DNA of 33,813 bases from Bacilli bacterium (GCA_024408095.1 JAKSVI010000001.1:1-33813); one strand, 5' to 3'. Counted from the stretch's first letter, positions 1 to 7,470 are shown. A program made the numbers and translations. Notes: generated by a model not told the origin, from the sequence alone.

Positions 1-7
1 CAAAAAG

Positions 8-40
8 AACGGGGATTGGTCCCCGATACTCCCCGTTTAA
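8..40 (+). terminator. GC-rich hairpin with two alternative pairings
   Basis: The arm AACGGGGA (8-15) can pair with TCCCCG at 20-25 (loop TTGG) or, more fully, with TCCCCGTT at 30-37. A short T-rich run follows. It looks like the terminator of a gene lying left of the window. Two competing 3' arms are unusual, but this may simply be a duplicated arm. Confidence 0.5.
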
Positions 41-81
41 TTTGAAAGGACCTAATTTAACTAAATCTCTAATCTAAAAAT

Positions 82-110
82 GGACCGAAATTTCAATTTT
101 CGGTCCTTTT
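82..110 (+). terminator. Terminator-like hairpin beside IS debris
   Basis: The 9-bp stem GGACCGAAA (82-90) / TTTCGGTCC (98-106) has a 7-nt loop and is followed by TTTT. An A-run precedes it, so it could act in both directions. It lies just outside the putative insertion-sequence end at 126. A related block (hairpin, TCCTTTT, ATATGGG, GCTCT) recurs near 553-600. Confidence 0.55.
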
Positions 111-132
111 ATATGGGCATAATTTGGCTCTG

Positions 133-147
133 TAACATTTGATGGGG
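133..147 (+). repeat. 15-nt direct repeat, copy 1
   Basis: TAACATTTGATGGGG. Copies occur at 188-202 (TAACATTTGTTGGGG, one mismatch) and 485-499 (TAACTTTTGATGGGG, one mismatch). All three are in the same orientation, and copy 1 directly follows the putative GGCTCTG element end. They are probably repeated subterminal sequences of the decayed insertion element. Confidence 0.6.
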
Positions 148-187
148 TTTTATGGGGTTTTCAAAAGAAAATCATGTAATAAAATCC

Positions 188-202
188 TAACATTTGTTGG
201 GG
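188..202 (+). repeat. 15-nt direct repeat, copy 2
   Basis: TAACATTTGTTGGGG, differing from copy 1 (133-147) at one base. It lies in the transposase remnant close to its C-terminal codons. Confidence 0.55.
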
Positions 203-225
203 AGTAATAACTTAAAATCAAAAGG

Positions 226-254
226 CTAAGGACCTCAAAATCCTTAGTCTTTTT
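226..254 (+). terminator. Hairpin inside transposase remnant
   Basis: The stem CTAAGGA (226-232) / TCCTTAG (241-247) has an 8-nt loop and is followed by TCTTTTT. It forms an intrinsic-terminator shape on the plus strand. It lies within the codons of the minus-strand transposase remnant. Outward-acting terminators near insertion-sequence ends commonly block read-through; that role here is inferred. Confidence 0.4.
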
Positions 255-484
255 GGTTCCTATTAATATAAAAAGTATCATTTTTCTCATTCTTTCGAAT
301 TTAGGCATTCCGTAACATATATCAATTAAAGTGCGAATTTGGTTTTTGGTCGCTTCAGCAATTGCGTTGCTTATTTTTATAGAATATGGATTACGAGTAA
401 ACATAAAAGTCTCCCTTCTGAATTTGTCTAGATAACAATATTCTAAGGAATTTTATATAGGTGACTGATCACATGTTAAAAATA

Positions 485-499
485 TAACTTTTGATGGGG
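485..499 (+). repeat. 15-nt direct repeat, copy 3
   Basis: TAACTTTTGATGGGG, one mismatch from the copy at 133-147 and about 350 nt from it. The same orientation suggests a second, independently decayed copy of the element end rather than the opposite terminal repeat. Confidence 0.5.
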
Positions 500-552
500 T
501 GGTCAAAAAAAGTACTCCCCATAGAAAGTTAGAGTGCCCTTAAAAAAACAAT

Positions 553-577
553 AGGACACGAAAATTCGTGTCCTTTT
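553..577 (+). terminator. Terminator-like hairpin
   Basis: AGGACACGA pairs with TCGTGTCCT (553-574) around a short A/T loop and is followed by TTTT. The following ATATGGG and GCTCT motifs parallel those after the 82-110 hairpin, suggesting both descend from the same type of element end. Confidence 0.5.
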
Positions 578-838
578 AATATGGGTTGCTCTATATAACA
601 TACTTGTGACTGAATGCTTATTGCAAAACATGTTTGTATTTCGTATATAAATAATGTTAAAGCTTCTTTTAAGAGAAATAAGACATATTTTTACAATCAT
701 TGAAAAAATTCGATTTAAATATAATCAACAAATAATCGACGTTATTATATTAAGGCTAAATAAAATTCTATAAGTATTAACTATTTCTTTATTACATAAA
801 TATGTTATATTATTAATGGATTTATTGGAGGCTTTCTA

Positions 839-1624
839 ATGAAACGAAAATTAGTTATTAACAAATTAGAAGTTATTGGCTTTCTTGGATATTTCTTATT
901 TTTAGGTGTTGAAAGAATCTTAGCTTTGATTCTTTCTACTTTCCAAGGCGGTAGCTTGAGCTTAACAGCTGGCTGGTTTTTCCCAATAGTTACTTATGTT
1001 ATTAGTGCATTAGCCCTTATTGGCGGACTTATTTTGTTTGCTAAGCCTGCAAAAGAGATGCTCAAAACATTATTTAAAAAAGAAGAATATGATCTTAATA
1101 AAGATTTAACAAAAATTGTAATTGCATCATCTATTTATTTATTTGGTGGTATGGTTCATACTGGATTCACTCTTTCTGCTCTGCAATTTGTTAGCTATGG
1201 ATTTTTAATCATGGCACTTATTGCCAAATGTGTTGATCATTGTAAAGATAACGGAAATAAATATATTTCTATTGCATCATTAATTTATATTGTCTGTTTC
1301 TCGATGGCCTTGCCAGTTTGTTATGCTTTACCACAAGATACAGGATTAGTGCTTTCCATTCCGTTTTATATATCTGAATTTGGTGGAATTTTTGTTCTTG
1401 TTCCAATGTTCGGACTTATGATGCTTGAATATTTTGAAACAGGTGTTCATAAATTCTATATTTCTCCATTAGTAGCTGTCACGATCTTTTCTGGAGTAGC
1501 GATTGTGCTTAGATGGGATTATGAAATTAATTGGTTCTTGCTCATAGCCTTGGGCACGACAATTTTAGTCTTCTTAGCACTTGGAATTGCTGCAAGAATT
1601 AAATTGAAAAAACAGAACAATTAA
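839..1624 (+). CDS. Polytopic membrane protein of unknown function
   Basis: I do not recognise this 261-aa protein. It is very hydrophobic with about seven or eight predicted membrane spans, for example near residues 13-32, 46-68, 93-110, 115-130, 142-162, 170-195, 208-225 and 230-250. A charged cytoplasmic loop (KKEEYDLNKD) lies near residues 80-90, and the C-terminus is basic. The start is supported by a good Shine-Dalgarno, GGAGG at 827-831, eight bases before ATG. A possible -10 (TATATT) lies at 806-811. A strong terminator follows at 1680-1711, so it is probably monocistronic. No transporter signature or catalytic motif is visible. The next two genes also encode small membrane proteins, but no clear homology among the three is evident by eye. 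Confidence 0.8.
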   Translation: MKRKLVINKLEVIGFLGYFLFLGVERILALILSTFQGGSLSLTAGWFFPIVTYVISALALIGGLILFAKPAKEMLKTLFKKEEYDLNKDLTKIVIASSIYLFGGMVHTGFTLSALQFVSYGFLIMALIAKCVDHCKDNGNKYISIASLIYIVCFSMALPVCYALPQDTGLVLSIPFYISEFGGIFVLVPMFGLMMLEYFETGVHKFYISPLVAVTIFSGVAIVLRWDYEINWFLLIALGTTILVFLALGIAARIKLKKQNN

Positions 1625-1679
1625 TTTAGAAAATATTCAAAATATATAGCAAATCACCTATTAATTTTCTGAATTTCAA

Positions 1680-1711
1680 AAGAACAATGGGAATTCTCTT
1701 GTTCTTTTTTT
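1680..1711 (+). terminator. Intrinsic terminator
   Basis: The stem AAGAACAA (1680-1687) / TTGTTCTT (1699-1706) is extended by imperfect inner pairs, and the T-run reaches 1711. It ends the 839-1624 transcript. Confidence 0.8.
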
Positions 1712-1797
1712 ATTTATAATTGTTAATGAAAAATTAACAAAGTCATTGAATAAATCGTTTATATAATATATAACTTATAATTGAAAGGAAAAAAATT

Positions 1798-2415
1798 ATG
1801 AAAACAAATATTAAAAAAGCATTAAATTGGTTAGTCCTAGCACAAGCACTTACAATCGTTTCTTCAATTGTTTCTTGCTTTTTAGCTTTTGGTTCCGGAT
1901 TCAACCCTAACCTTGGACTTAACCCAAGAATTTTATTAGCAGCTGCAATTACTTCTATTGTTGCTGTATTATGTGAAGTCATCGGCTACTGGATAGCCAA
2001 AAAAGAAGGATCTGGATTCTTTAAAACAGCATTTGGAGCTGGATTTATTTACCTTATAATGCAAGTCTTACTTGTCATTTTTGTCTTTACAGGCGTATTC
2101 CAATTCGTTTATCAAGTTAACGCATTCTACTTTGTTCTTACCTTCTTAGGTATTTTCATTGTTTGTGATGCTTTACTCGGAATTGTTGCCGCCGTTCCTA
2201 ATGTTGCAAGCTTCTTTATGGCAAGTTTCTGGGCACTAATTATTATCTTCTTCTTCTCAATTTTCTTCAGATGGATGTTCCCAGTTATCGTTACAACAAC
2301 TCCAACTGGAGTAGTTGTCACCAATACTTGGGTGAACGTTTCTAACGCAATCTTCGCTGTTGCACAAGGCTGGTACTTAGTTTTATTGGTTAAAGCAAAA
2401 ATAGAAGCTGATTAA
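1798..2415 (+). CDS. Small integral membrane protein, unknown function
   Basis: This 205-aa protein has about five or six membrane spans: roughly residues 9-31, 46-66, 80-103, 108-132, 140-165 and 180-200. A charged IAKKEGSGFFK loop lies after span 2. A Thr-rich segment (VTTTPTGVVVTNT) near 165-180 probably forms an external loop. The start ATG is preceded by AAAGGA at about 1784-1789, and TATAAT boxes lie at 1762-1767 and 1776-1781. The next gene starts 17 nt after its stop, so they are likely co-transcribed. Its overall layout (two spans, a charged K/E loop followed by F and K, further spans, a short basic tail) loosely resembles the next protein, so distant paralogy is possible but unproven. 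No function can be assigned. Confidence 0.78.
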   Translation: MKTNIKKALNWLVLAQALTIVSSIVSCFLAFGSGFNPNLGLNPRILLAAAITSIVAVLCEVIGYWIAKKEGSGFFKTAFGAGFIYLIMQVLLVIFVFTGVFQFVYQVNAFYFVLTFLGIFIVCDALLGIVAAVPNVASFFMASFWALIIIFFFSIFFRWMFPVIVTTTPTGVVVTNTWVNVSNAIFAVAQGWYLVLLVKAKIEAD

Positions 2416-2432
2416 TCAAAATACGAATATTT

Positions 2433-3074
2433 ATGGAAAAGAATAAATCAAAATTCAAAAAAACAATTATCTTTTTGTTTGTTGGTTCCATTATTCTTGC
2501 ATTAGTCTTATTATGTAATCCGCTTCAATATATATTCCCCAACGAGAAATCCGCTAATATATTTAATTTAAGCATTGTCTTCACAGTTGTGGCGTTATCA
2601 ATCATGGGTTTTGTGAGCCTTGTTATAGGTAGTAAAGAATCTAAATTTCTCAAATTCGCTTGGATATTCATATTAATAGCCACTTTATTAAACATTGGCT
2701 GCGGATTATGCAGATATTTTGGATCAACATTAAATAATGATGTTTTAAGCAAAATAGGTACTTATACCGATATCGCGGTAGTGTTATCCGCGATTGTTTC
2801 AATTATTTGTGTTATTGAAGCTATTAACATTAAATATGTTGAACAAGATAAACAACAATATATTAAATTCAATATGTTTACTGAAAAATTCTATATTGTT
2901 GTTATTATCATTTCTTCCTTATTTTCAATCTTAAGCCAAAGATTACCATATCTTGGTTTTCAAGCTGACAATATTTCACTCTTAATCTTTGTCATTTTAG
3001 ATGAAATTTTGAGTGCAACTTGTTACTTATTAGTTGTTATTTGCTTTGGCAAAGGCGCTAAACATCTAGAATAA
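2433..3074 (+). CDS. Small integral membrane protein, unknown function
   Basis: This 213-aa protein has a lysine-rich N-terminus followed by about six hydrophobic spans (near residues 10-27, 42-62, 70-90, 105-128, 148-166 and 180-205). A central cytoplasmic-looking loop near 130-147 (KYVEQDKQQYIKF) separates the third and fourth pairs. No clear Shine-Dalgarno precedes the ATG, which fits translational coupling to the upstream gene 17 nt away. The following ECF S-component ATG begins one base after this stop codon, strongly suggesting one mRNA. The operon link hints at a role related to uptake, but no family was recognised. Confidence 0.75.
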   Translation: MEKNKSKFKKTIIFLFVGSIILALVLLCNPLQYIFPNEKSANIFNLSIVFTVVALSIMGFVSLVIGSKESKFLKFAWIFILIATLLNIGCGLCRYFGSTLNNDVLSKIGTYTDIAVVLSAIVSIICVIEAINIKYVEQDKQQYIKFNMFTEKFYIVVIIISSLFSILSQRLPYLGFQADNISLLIFVILDEILSATCYLLVVICFGKGAKHLE

Positions 3075-3075
3075 G

Positions 3076-3621
3076 ATGAAAACAAAAACCATCGCAGGAA
3101 CAGGCGTATTTCTCGCCTTGACGATTGCATTCACATTAATCTCCAATTATATCCAAATAGGAACAGTGAGTATAAACTTAGCGCTTATACCCATTGCTCT
3201 AGCGGGTATTGTATTTGGACCTGTAGCTGGTTTTTTAGTAGGTTTTATTGGCGGAGCATTCTTGCTATTCGCCCCTTCCACAGCGACTTTTATGGCGGTT
3301 AACGCTTTTGGAACAGTAATTATTTGTTTATTTAAAGGTGGTCTAGCTGGATTAATCAGTGCCATATTATATAAATTAATCGCTAAGAAAAATGAATTAG
3401 TTGGAGCCATTGTTTCTTCATTAACTGTTCCGATATTAAATACTTCGTTATTTATATTAGGAAGCTTAGTATTTTATCAAGGCTCGTTCCAACAATTAGT
3501 AACTTTATTCGTCACAATTAATTTCGCGATTGAATTCGGTTCAACAGTATTATTGACACCCGTTATAAAAAGAATATTGATGAGTGTTAAATATCACAAA
3601 AATGAACAAAAGGAGAGTTAG
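3076..3621 (+). CDS. ECF transporter S component
   Basis: This 181-aa hydrophobic protein has the layout of substrate-binding S components of energy-coupling factor vitamin transporters: about six spans, a GPVAGFLVGFIGG segment near residues 48-65, and an FKGGLAGLISA segment near 95-106. In such systems the S protein binds a vitamin or precursor and docks on a shared EcfT-EcfA-EcfA' module, which is not in this window. The substrate cannot be told from the sequence. ATG lies one base after the previous stop, and there is no separate Shine-Dalgarno. The stop is TAG, and the Shine-Dalgarno of the next gene (AAAGGAG) lies inside its last codons, so it belongs to the operon running from 1798 to at least 5165. 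Confidence 0.8.
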   Translation: MKTKTIAGTGVFLALTIAFTLISNYIQIGTVSINLALIPIALAGIVFGPVAGFLVGFIGGAFLLFAPSTATFMAVNAFGTVIICLFKGGLAGLISAILYKLIAKKNELVGAIVSSLTVPILNTSLFILGSLVFYQGSFQQLVTLFVTINFAIEFGSTVLLTPVIKRILMSVKYHKNEQKES

Positions 3622-3626
3622 TTATT

Positions 3627-5165
3627 ATGAAAATATTTAGAGCATTATTTTCGCGTTTATTCTTTGTTATTTTGTCTTTTTTGCTCCAAATAGCATTGAT
3701 TGTTGTTATTTTGATATTTGCTAATGAATATGCATTTGTATATAGCTTTTATTTAATCTTTATCTTATTAGCAATTTTCTTATTCTTCAAAATAATAAAT
3801 AGCAAAATGAAATCAGAATACAAAATACCTTGGTTGGTACTTGTTATTCCTTTACCATTTTTCACTCTTTTCTTATATTGGTTCTACGCTAATCCTCAAA
3901 TAAAGAAGAGAGATTATAAGAAAATGATGAAAATATGTGACGAATGCTATAAATATTTGCCACAAGAAGCTATTTCTAGTAGAAAAAATAATGGCGAACT
4001 TGATCCTTATTTTGGAATAAGCACATATTTATCAAAAGTTGCAGAACATGAAGGAACTTTTGATAATAGAGTTACTTTCTACCCAATGGGAGAAGATTAT
4101 TGGGACGCAATGATTCCAGAAATGGAAAAAGCAAAAAGATATATCTATTTACAATTCTTTATCATTAAACCAGGTGTCATGTGGGACAGAATAGTGAATG
4201 TCTTACTTAAAAAAGCCAAAGAAGGTTTAGATGTTAGAGTTATGTATGATGATATGGGCAGCTCAACCACCCCAATCGCATTTGCTAAAAACTTAGAGAA
4301 AAACGGAATCAAATGTCAAAGATTTAATAAATTATCCTTCTTTTCAACTGGCAAAGTTAATAACAGAGATCATAGAAAGATTCTTGTTATTGATGGTAAA
4401 GTTGGCTTTACAGGTGGTGTTAATTTAGGTGATGAATATATTAACGTTGAACATCCTTTTGGCTCATCTTGGAAAGATACTGGATTAAAAATTGAAGGAG
4501 AGGCTGTTAAAGTCCTTTTATTCAACTTTTTATTATCCTTTGATTCTCATAAAAAACGTCCTTTAAGTGATTACAGATCCATTTTTAATATAAAATCAAG
4601 CAAATTTAATGAGCCAGGTTATGTACAACCATTTGTTGATGGACCAAAACCATTCTATGAAGAAAATATTGGCGAAAATAACTATTTGAATATGATTGGT
4701 AGTGCAACAAAGTCTCTTTATATAACCACTCCATATTTAATTTGCGATAACGCTTTATTAACCGCTGTTAGAAACGCTGCTATTAGAGGCGTAGATGTAA
4801 GGTTAATTACCCCACACGTTCCTGATAAGAAAGTTGTTTTTGCGGTCACCAGATCAAATTATGAAACATTAATGGAAGCTGGCGTAAAAGTATATGAATA
4901 TACTCCAGGCTTCTTACACGCTAAAGAGATGATTGTTGATAGCAAAGTAGCCTTTGTTGGCACAATCAACCTTGATTACCGTAGTTTAACACACCATTTT
5001 GAATGTGGAGCTAATTTATATGGCTCAAAAGCTGTTAAAGATATTGAAAAAGATTTCTTTGACACAATTAAAATTTCTGAAGAAGTGAATCTTAAAAAAT
5101 TATATTTGAACTTCTTCATGAGAATTGTTATTTCTATTGTTAATATTTTCTTACCAATGCTTTAA
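3627..5165 (+). CDS. cls: Cardiolipin synthase
   Basis: This 512-aa enzyme joins two phosphatidylglycerol molecules to form cardiolipin and glycerol at the membrane. The N-terminus has two or three membrane helices (about residues 10-32, 37-56, 68-88), as in Bacillus-type Cls. Two phospholipase-D HKD motifs are intact: HRKILVIDG from His249 with its GFTGGVNLGDEY continuation, and HAKEMIVDS from His431 followed by AFVGTINLDYRS. Their spacing of about 180 residues is normal, as is the overall length. The start has a strong Shine-Dalgarno, AAAGGAG at about 3608-3614, inside the end of the preceding gene. It is the last gene of the membrane-protein operon, followed by a short AT-rich gap containing the next promoter. 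Confidence 0.93.
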   Translation: MKIFRALFSRLFFVILSFLLQIALIVVILIFANEYAFVYSFYLIFILLAIFLFFKIINSKMKSEYKIPWLVLVIPLPFFTLFLYWFYANPQIKKRDYKKMMKICDECYKYLPQEAISSRKNNGELDPYFGISTYLSKVAEHEGTFDNRVTFYPMGEDYWDAMIPEMEKAKRYIYLQFFIIKPGVMWDRIVNVLLKKAKEGLDVRVMYDDMGSSTTPIAFAKNLEKNGIKCQRFNKLSFFSTGKVNNRDHRKILVIDGKVGFTGGVNLGDEYINVEHPFGSSWKDTGLKIEGEAVKVLLFNFLLSFDSHKKRPLSDYRSIFNIKSSKFNEPGYVQPFVDGPKPFYEENIGENNYLNMIGSATKSLYITTPYLICDNALLTAVRNAAIRGVDVRLITPHVPDKKVVFAVTRSNYETLMEAGVKVYEYTPGFLHAKEMIVDSKVAFVGTINLDYRSLTHHFECGANLYGSKAVKDIEKDFFDTIKISEEVNLKKLYLNFFMRIVISIVNIFLPML

Positions 5166-5198
5166 TTTGAAGCTTTTGGAAAATAATAGCAAATTTAT

Positions 5199-5226
5199 TT
5201 GCCATATTTTTAAATTTGATTATAAT
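5199..5226 (+). promoter_or_regulatory. Promoter for a leaderless HAD gene
   Basis: The -35 TTGCCA (5199-5204), a 16-nt spacer and a perfect -10 TATAAT (5221-5226) end only 7 nt before ATG at 5234. Transcription should therefore start on or next to the start codon. The palindrome GCAAATTTATTTGC (5189-5202) overlaps the -35. Confidence 0.7.
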
Positions 5227-5233
5227 AAACCTA

Positions 5234-5869
5234 ATGAAAAAATACGATTTATATATTTTTGACTATGATGGAACCTTAGTTAACTCTTTTAAGAGTTTAT
5301 ATAATATTTTCGACATATCTTATAGAGAAATTGGCATTCAAATAAAACCAGGAGACGAAGTGATGTTATCACGTATTTCTTTGGTGGATGGATATAAATT
5401 AATGGGTGGCAAATTAGAAGAAAATATGATGAATAAATTCGCTAATGCGATTATTCGAGAAGTTGATTCGCCCAACTCATTAATAGGCACAACTATTTAT
5501 CCAGAAACAATAAATGTATTAAAAACATTAAAAAATAATGGCGCAATTCTTGCTATATCGACATCAAATAAAAAAGAGCATGTTATTGAAGGATTAAAAG
5601 CCTTAAATGTCGATCCAAATTTATTCGATGTTATTATCGGAAATATGGAATGCGAAAAACATAAGCCTGATCCTGAACCTGTACTTAATGTGTTAAAAGC
5701 ATTAAACTACAAAGGTGATAAAAAGGATGTTATTTATATAGGTGACGCGATTAATGATACGATATGTGGCAAACGGGCCGAAGTTGATTATGTTCTGGTA
5801 GAAAGAATGAATGAATATCCAGAATATAAAGAACCTAAAATTAATACATTAGAGGAGTTAATCAAATAA
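5234..5869 (+). CDS. HAD-family phosphatase (phosphoglycolate phosphatase-like)
   Basis: This 211-aa hydrolase of the haloacid dehalogenase superfamily has motif I FDYDGTLVNS (nucleophile Asp10, acid/base Asp12), motif II ISTSNK, the lysine of KPDPEPVL as motif III, and motif IV YIGDAINDT. The size and alpha-helical cap between motifs I and II fit the Gph/PpaX subgroup, which acts on phosphoglycolate, pyrophosphate or similar small phosphates. The substrate is not decidable here. An in-frame TTG at 5216 would add six residues but falls across the -10 box, so ATG 5234 is chosen. No Shine-Dalgarno is present because the promoter abuts the ATG. mntP follows after one base, so the two genes are co-transcribed. 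Confidence 0.85.
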   Translation: MKKYDLYIFDYDGTLVNSFKSLYNIFDISYREIGIQIKPGDEVMLSRISLVDGYKLMGGKLEENMMNKFANAIIREVDSPNSLIGTTIYPETINVLKTLKNNGAILAISTSNKKEHVIEGLKALNVDPNLFDVIIGNMECEKHKPDPEPVLNVLKALNYKGDKKDVIYIGDAINDTICGKRAEVDYVLVERMNEYPEYKEPKINTLEELIK

Positions 5870-5870
5870 T

Positions 5871-6515
5871 ATGATTTGGACTCCTTCTTTATTTATACAG
5901 GCTTCTTTATTAGGAATTGCTCTTGCAATGGACGCTTTTAGTGTTTCTATCGCAAACGCCTTTAATGAACCACATATGAAAAAATCAAGGGCATTTATTA
6001 TTGCTCTTACTTTTGGCTTATTCCAAGCCATCATGCCATTAATCGGTTGGGTATGCGTATATTATTTAGCTGATTCTTTTAATGTTTTCGCAACCTACAT
6101 AGTTCCTTGTTTAGCATTATTAGCTTTAGGATTTATAGGTGGTAAGATGATTTTTACATTTATCAAAAACAGAAATAGTGAAGAAGAGGTTGTAACAATT
6201 AACAATTCTAAACATAGTTTTGTTATAGCCTTATTCATTCAGGCTATTGCCACATCTATTGATGCATTAAGTGTTGGACTAACAACCTCAAATTATAATT
6301 TTGCTCAAATGTCTGTTACCGCTGCAATTATTTTTGGTATCACTTTTATTTTGTGCATTATCGGTCTAATTATAGGTAAAACTATTGGATCTCATATCGG
6401 GAAGAAGGCTGAACTAATTGGCGGCATTTTGTTAGTTTGTATTGGGATATTTATATTTTCCAAAGGTATGATTAATGCCTTTGCCCCTTGGATGTTACCG
6501 CCATTTTTAAAATAA
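5871..6515 (+). CDS. mntP: Manganese efflux pump MntP
   Basis: This 214-aa protein has six membrane spans and the MntP (formerly DUF204) signature in both halves: AMDAFSVSIANAF near residues 19-31 and SIDALSVGL near 128-136. These repeat the Asp-containing helices that bind Mn(II) and reflect internal duplication. The family exports manganese from the cytoplasm and protects against Mn toxicity. The ATG lies one base after the HAD gene stop, with GAGGAG-type Shine-Dalgarno bases at about 5851-5857. No yybP-ykoY manganese riboswitch is visible upstream; expression is tied to the promoter at 5199. A hairpin of 11 bp at 6512-6537 includes the stop codon. Confidence 0.93.
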   Translation: MIWTPSLFIQASLLGIALAMDAFSVSIANAFNEPHMKKSRAFIIALTFGLFQAIMPLIGWVCVYYLADSFNVFATYIVPCLALLALGFIGGKMIFTFIKNRNSEEEVVTINNSKHSFVIALFIQAIATSIDALSVGLTTSNYNFAQMSVTAAIIFGITFILCIIGLIIGKTIGSHIGKKAELIGGILLVCIGIFIFSKGMINAFAPWMLPPFLK

Positions 6516-6537
6516 AGTAAATAAAAATTTACTTTAT
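6512..6537 (+). terminator. A/T-rich 11-bp hairpin overlapping stop codon and next promoter
   Basis: ATAAAGTAAAT (6512-6522) pairs perfectly with ATTTACTTTAT (6527-6537) around AAAA. It contains the mntP stop and overlaps the -35 (TTTACT, 6528-6533) of the next gene. It lacks a T-tract, so termination is uncertain; the dyad could equally be an operator. Confidence 0.4.
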
Positions 6538-6556
6538 AAATATAATAGATTATAAT
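6528..6556 (+). promoter_or_regulatory. Promoter for a leaderless Sel1-repeat gene
   Basis: TTTACT (6528-6533), a 17-nt spacer and TATAAT (6551-6556) are followed after 7 nt by ATG 6564. No Shine-Dalgarno fits between the predicted start point and ATG, so the mRNA should be leaderless. Confidence 0.7.
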
Positions 6557-6563
6557 CTATTAT

Positions 6564-7259
6564 ATGGTAATTGATGAATTAAGTTATTTAAAAGAAAAAG
6601 CGCTAATTGGCGATATAAATTCAATACTATCTTTATACGATTTGGCTTTAAAAGATGGTGATTTTTCTTTAGCTCACAAATATATTGATTTAGCTATCTT
6701 TTATCATTCAGATATTGCGTTTCATAAAAAGGGTTATTTATATGAAAAAGGGCTTGGAGTAAAAGTTGATTTAGAAAAAGCTGAAGAATATTATCGATTA
6801 GGAGTTTCAAAGAACGATCCATCTAGTATATATAATTTATCCTTATTATTAATAAAAAAAGATAATAACAATACTGAAGCATATACTCTTTTGAAAAATA
6901 ACGTATTGCTTCATAATCACTACAAAAGTGCATATCTATTATCAAAACTTTATTTTAATAAAGACAACCAACTTTCATTTGCTTTCTTAAATAAAGCTTT
7001 TGATATAAATAAAGAACTAGATATATTGGAACCAAAATTATGTTATGAATTAGGTAGATATTATCAAAAAGGGATTGGAACAGATATAAATCATAAAAAA
7101 GCATATCAATATTTTCTTATGGGGAGTCAATATAACGATCCGTTATGCTTATTAGAACTTTCCATATATACGAAAAATGGTATTGTAGCGGACAAGAACT
7201 CAGAACTATCAGAAGTGCTTTACAAAAAAGCTGTTGAACATGGTTTAATTAAAAAATAA
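6564..7259 (+). CDS. Sel1-like (tetratricopeptide-type) repeat protein
   Basis: This 231-aa soluble protein is built of helix-turn-helix repeats of the Sel1 type. Examples are KGYLYEKGLGVKVDLEKAEE followed by YYRLGVSKNDPSSIYNLSLL (about residues 55-95), and ELGRYYQKGIGTDINHKKAY followed by QYFLMGSQYNDPLCLLELS (about 164-202). The Gly and Ala pattern and the 36-residue period are typical. Such proteins are scaffolds for protein-protein contacts. No signal peptide or membrane span is visible, so it is probably cytoplasmic. Its partner is unknown and neighbours give no clue. It has its own leaderless-type promoter and no clear terminator afterwards. Confidence 0.75.
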   Translation: MVIDELSYLKEKALIGDINSILSLYDLALKDGDFSLAHKYIDLAIFYHSDIAFHKKGYLYEKGLGVKVDLEKAEEYYRLGVSKNDPSSIYNLSLLLIKKDNNNTEAYTLLKNNVLLHNHYKSAYLLSKLYFNKDNQLSFAFLNKAFDINKELDILEPKLCYELGRYYQKGIGTDINHKKAYQYFLMGSQYNDPLCLLELSIYTKNGIVADKNSELSEVLYKKAVEHGLIKK

Positions 7260-7400
7260 TTTGAGTTCCCCTTTTTCGCGTCTTTCACAATTTATAACTA
7301 TGAATTTTTTGAATTCGGATTTTTCAAAGAAAAAATAAACGAAAACACGTAAAAATCAAAGAATATAAAGGATTCCTAACAATTTAATCATAAAAAAATT

Positions 7401-7466
7401 ATGAAAGATTTGAAAAAGGAGGATTCAAAAATTACAAGATATTTACATTTTTTCAACTGTGTTTAA
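7401..7466 (+). CDS. Possible 21-codon leader ORF containing an orphan Shine-Dalgarno
   Basis: ATG at 7401 opens a 21-aa frame (MKDLKKEDSKITRYLHFFNCV) ending in TAA at 7464-7466, within the 236-nt gap before the large lipoprotein gene. No Shine-Dalgarno precedes this ATG. A near-perfect one (AAAGGAGG, 7415-7422) lies inside the frame with no ATG, GTG or TTG at usable spacing after it. It may be chance, a leader peptide, or the remnant of a lost start. Confidence 0.2.
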   Translation: MKDLKKEDSKITRYLHFFNCV

Positions 7467-7470
7467 TAAT
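7442..7470 (+). promoter_or_regulatory. Candidate promoter for the phosphoesterase lipoprotein
   Basis: TTTACA (7442-7447), a 17-nt spacer and AATAAT (7465-7470) give a predicted start near 7477, just upstream of the Shine-Dalgarno-like AAGAGGA before ATG 7496. The -10 match is imperfect. Confidence 0.45.

Larger units (their letters stand above)
126..404 (-). pseudogene. ISL3-like transposase, C-terminal remnant
   Basis: The minus-strand frame (404 down to about 150) encodes SNAIAEATKNQIRTLIDICYG, then a KFERMRKMILFIL segment. This resembles the C-terminal end of ISL3-family DDE transposases, where the Glu of the NAIAEA motif is the last catalytic acidic residue. Only about 60 recognisable residues remain of a protein normally about 400 aa long, and nothing upstream in any frame continues it, so the 5' part is deleted. 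The GGCTCTG at 126-132 matches the way ISL3-family terminal inverted repeats usually begin, so 126 is the likely element edge on the 3' side of the transposase. The element cannot be functional. Assignment rests on motif memory only. Confidence 0.6.
405..838. other. Gene-free stretch with IS-like debris and the leader of the next gene
   Basis: No supportable coding sequence lies here. The visible pieces are the third direct repeat at 485-499, an inverted copy of the GGGGAGTA motif near 513-519, and the hairpin at 553-577. After that hairpin comes a sequence paralleling the outside of the first element end (TCCTTTT, ATATGGG, then GCTCT and TAACAT). The right part is AT-rich and carries a weak promoter candidate (TATATT at 806-811) for the gene at 839. 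Short minus-strand ORFs in this region look non-coding. Confidence 0.5.

Noticed and set aside
503-700. 65-codon minus-strand frame in the IS debris region
   Set aside because: No family resemblance, no ribosome site, and it spans a hairpin; at most part of decayed element sequence.
7260-7400. Possible regulatory RNA in the gap after the Sel1-repeat gene
   Set aside because: AT-rich sequence with no stable hairpin, terminator or conserved riboswitch motif that I could recognise.
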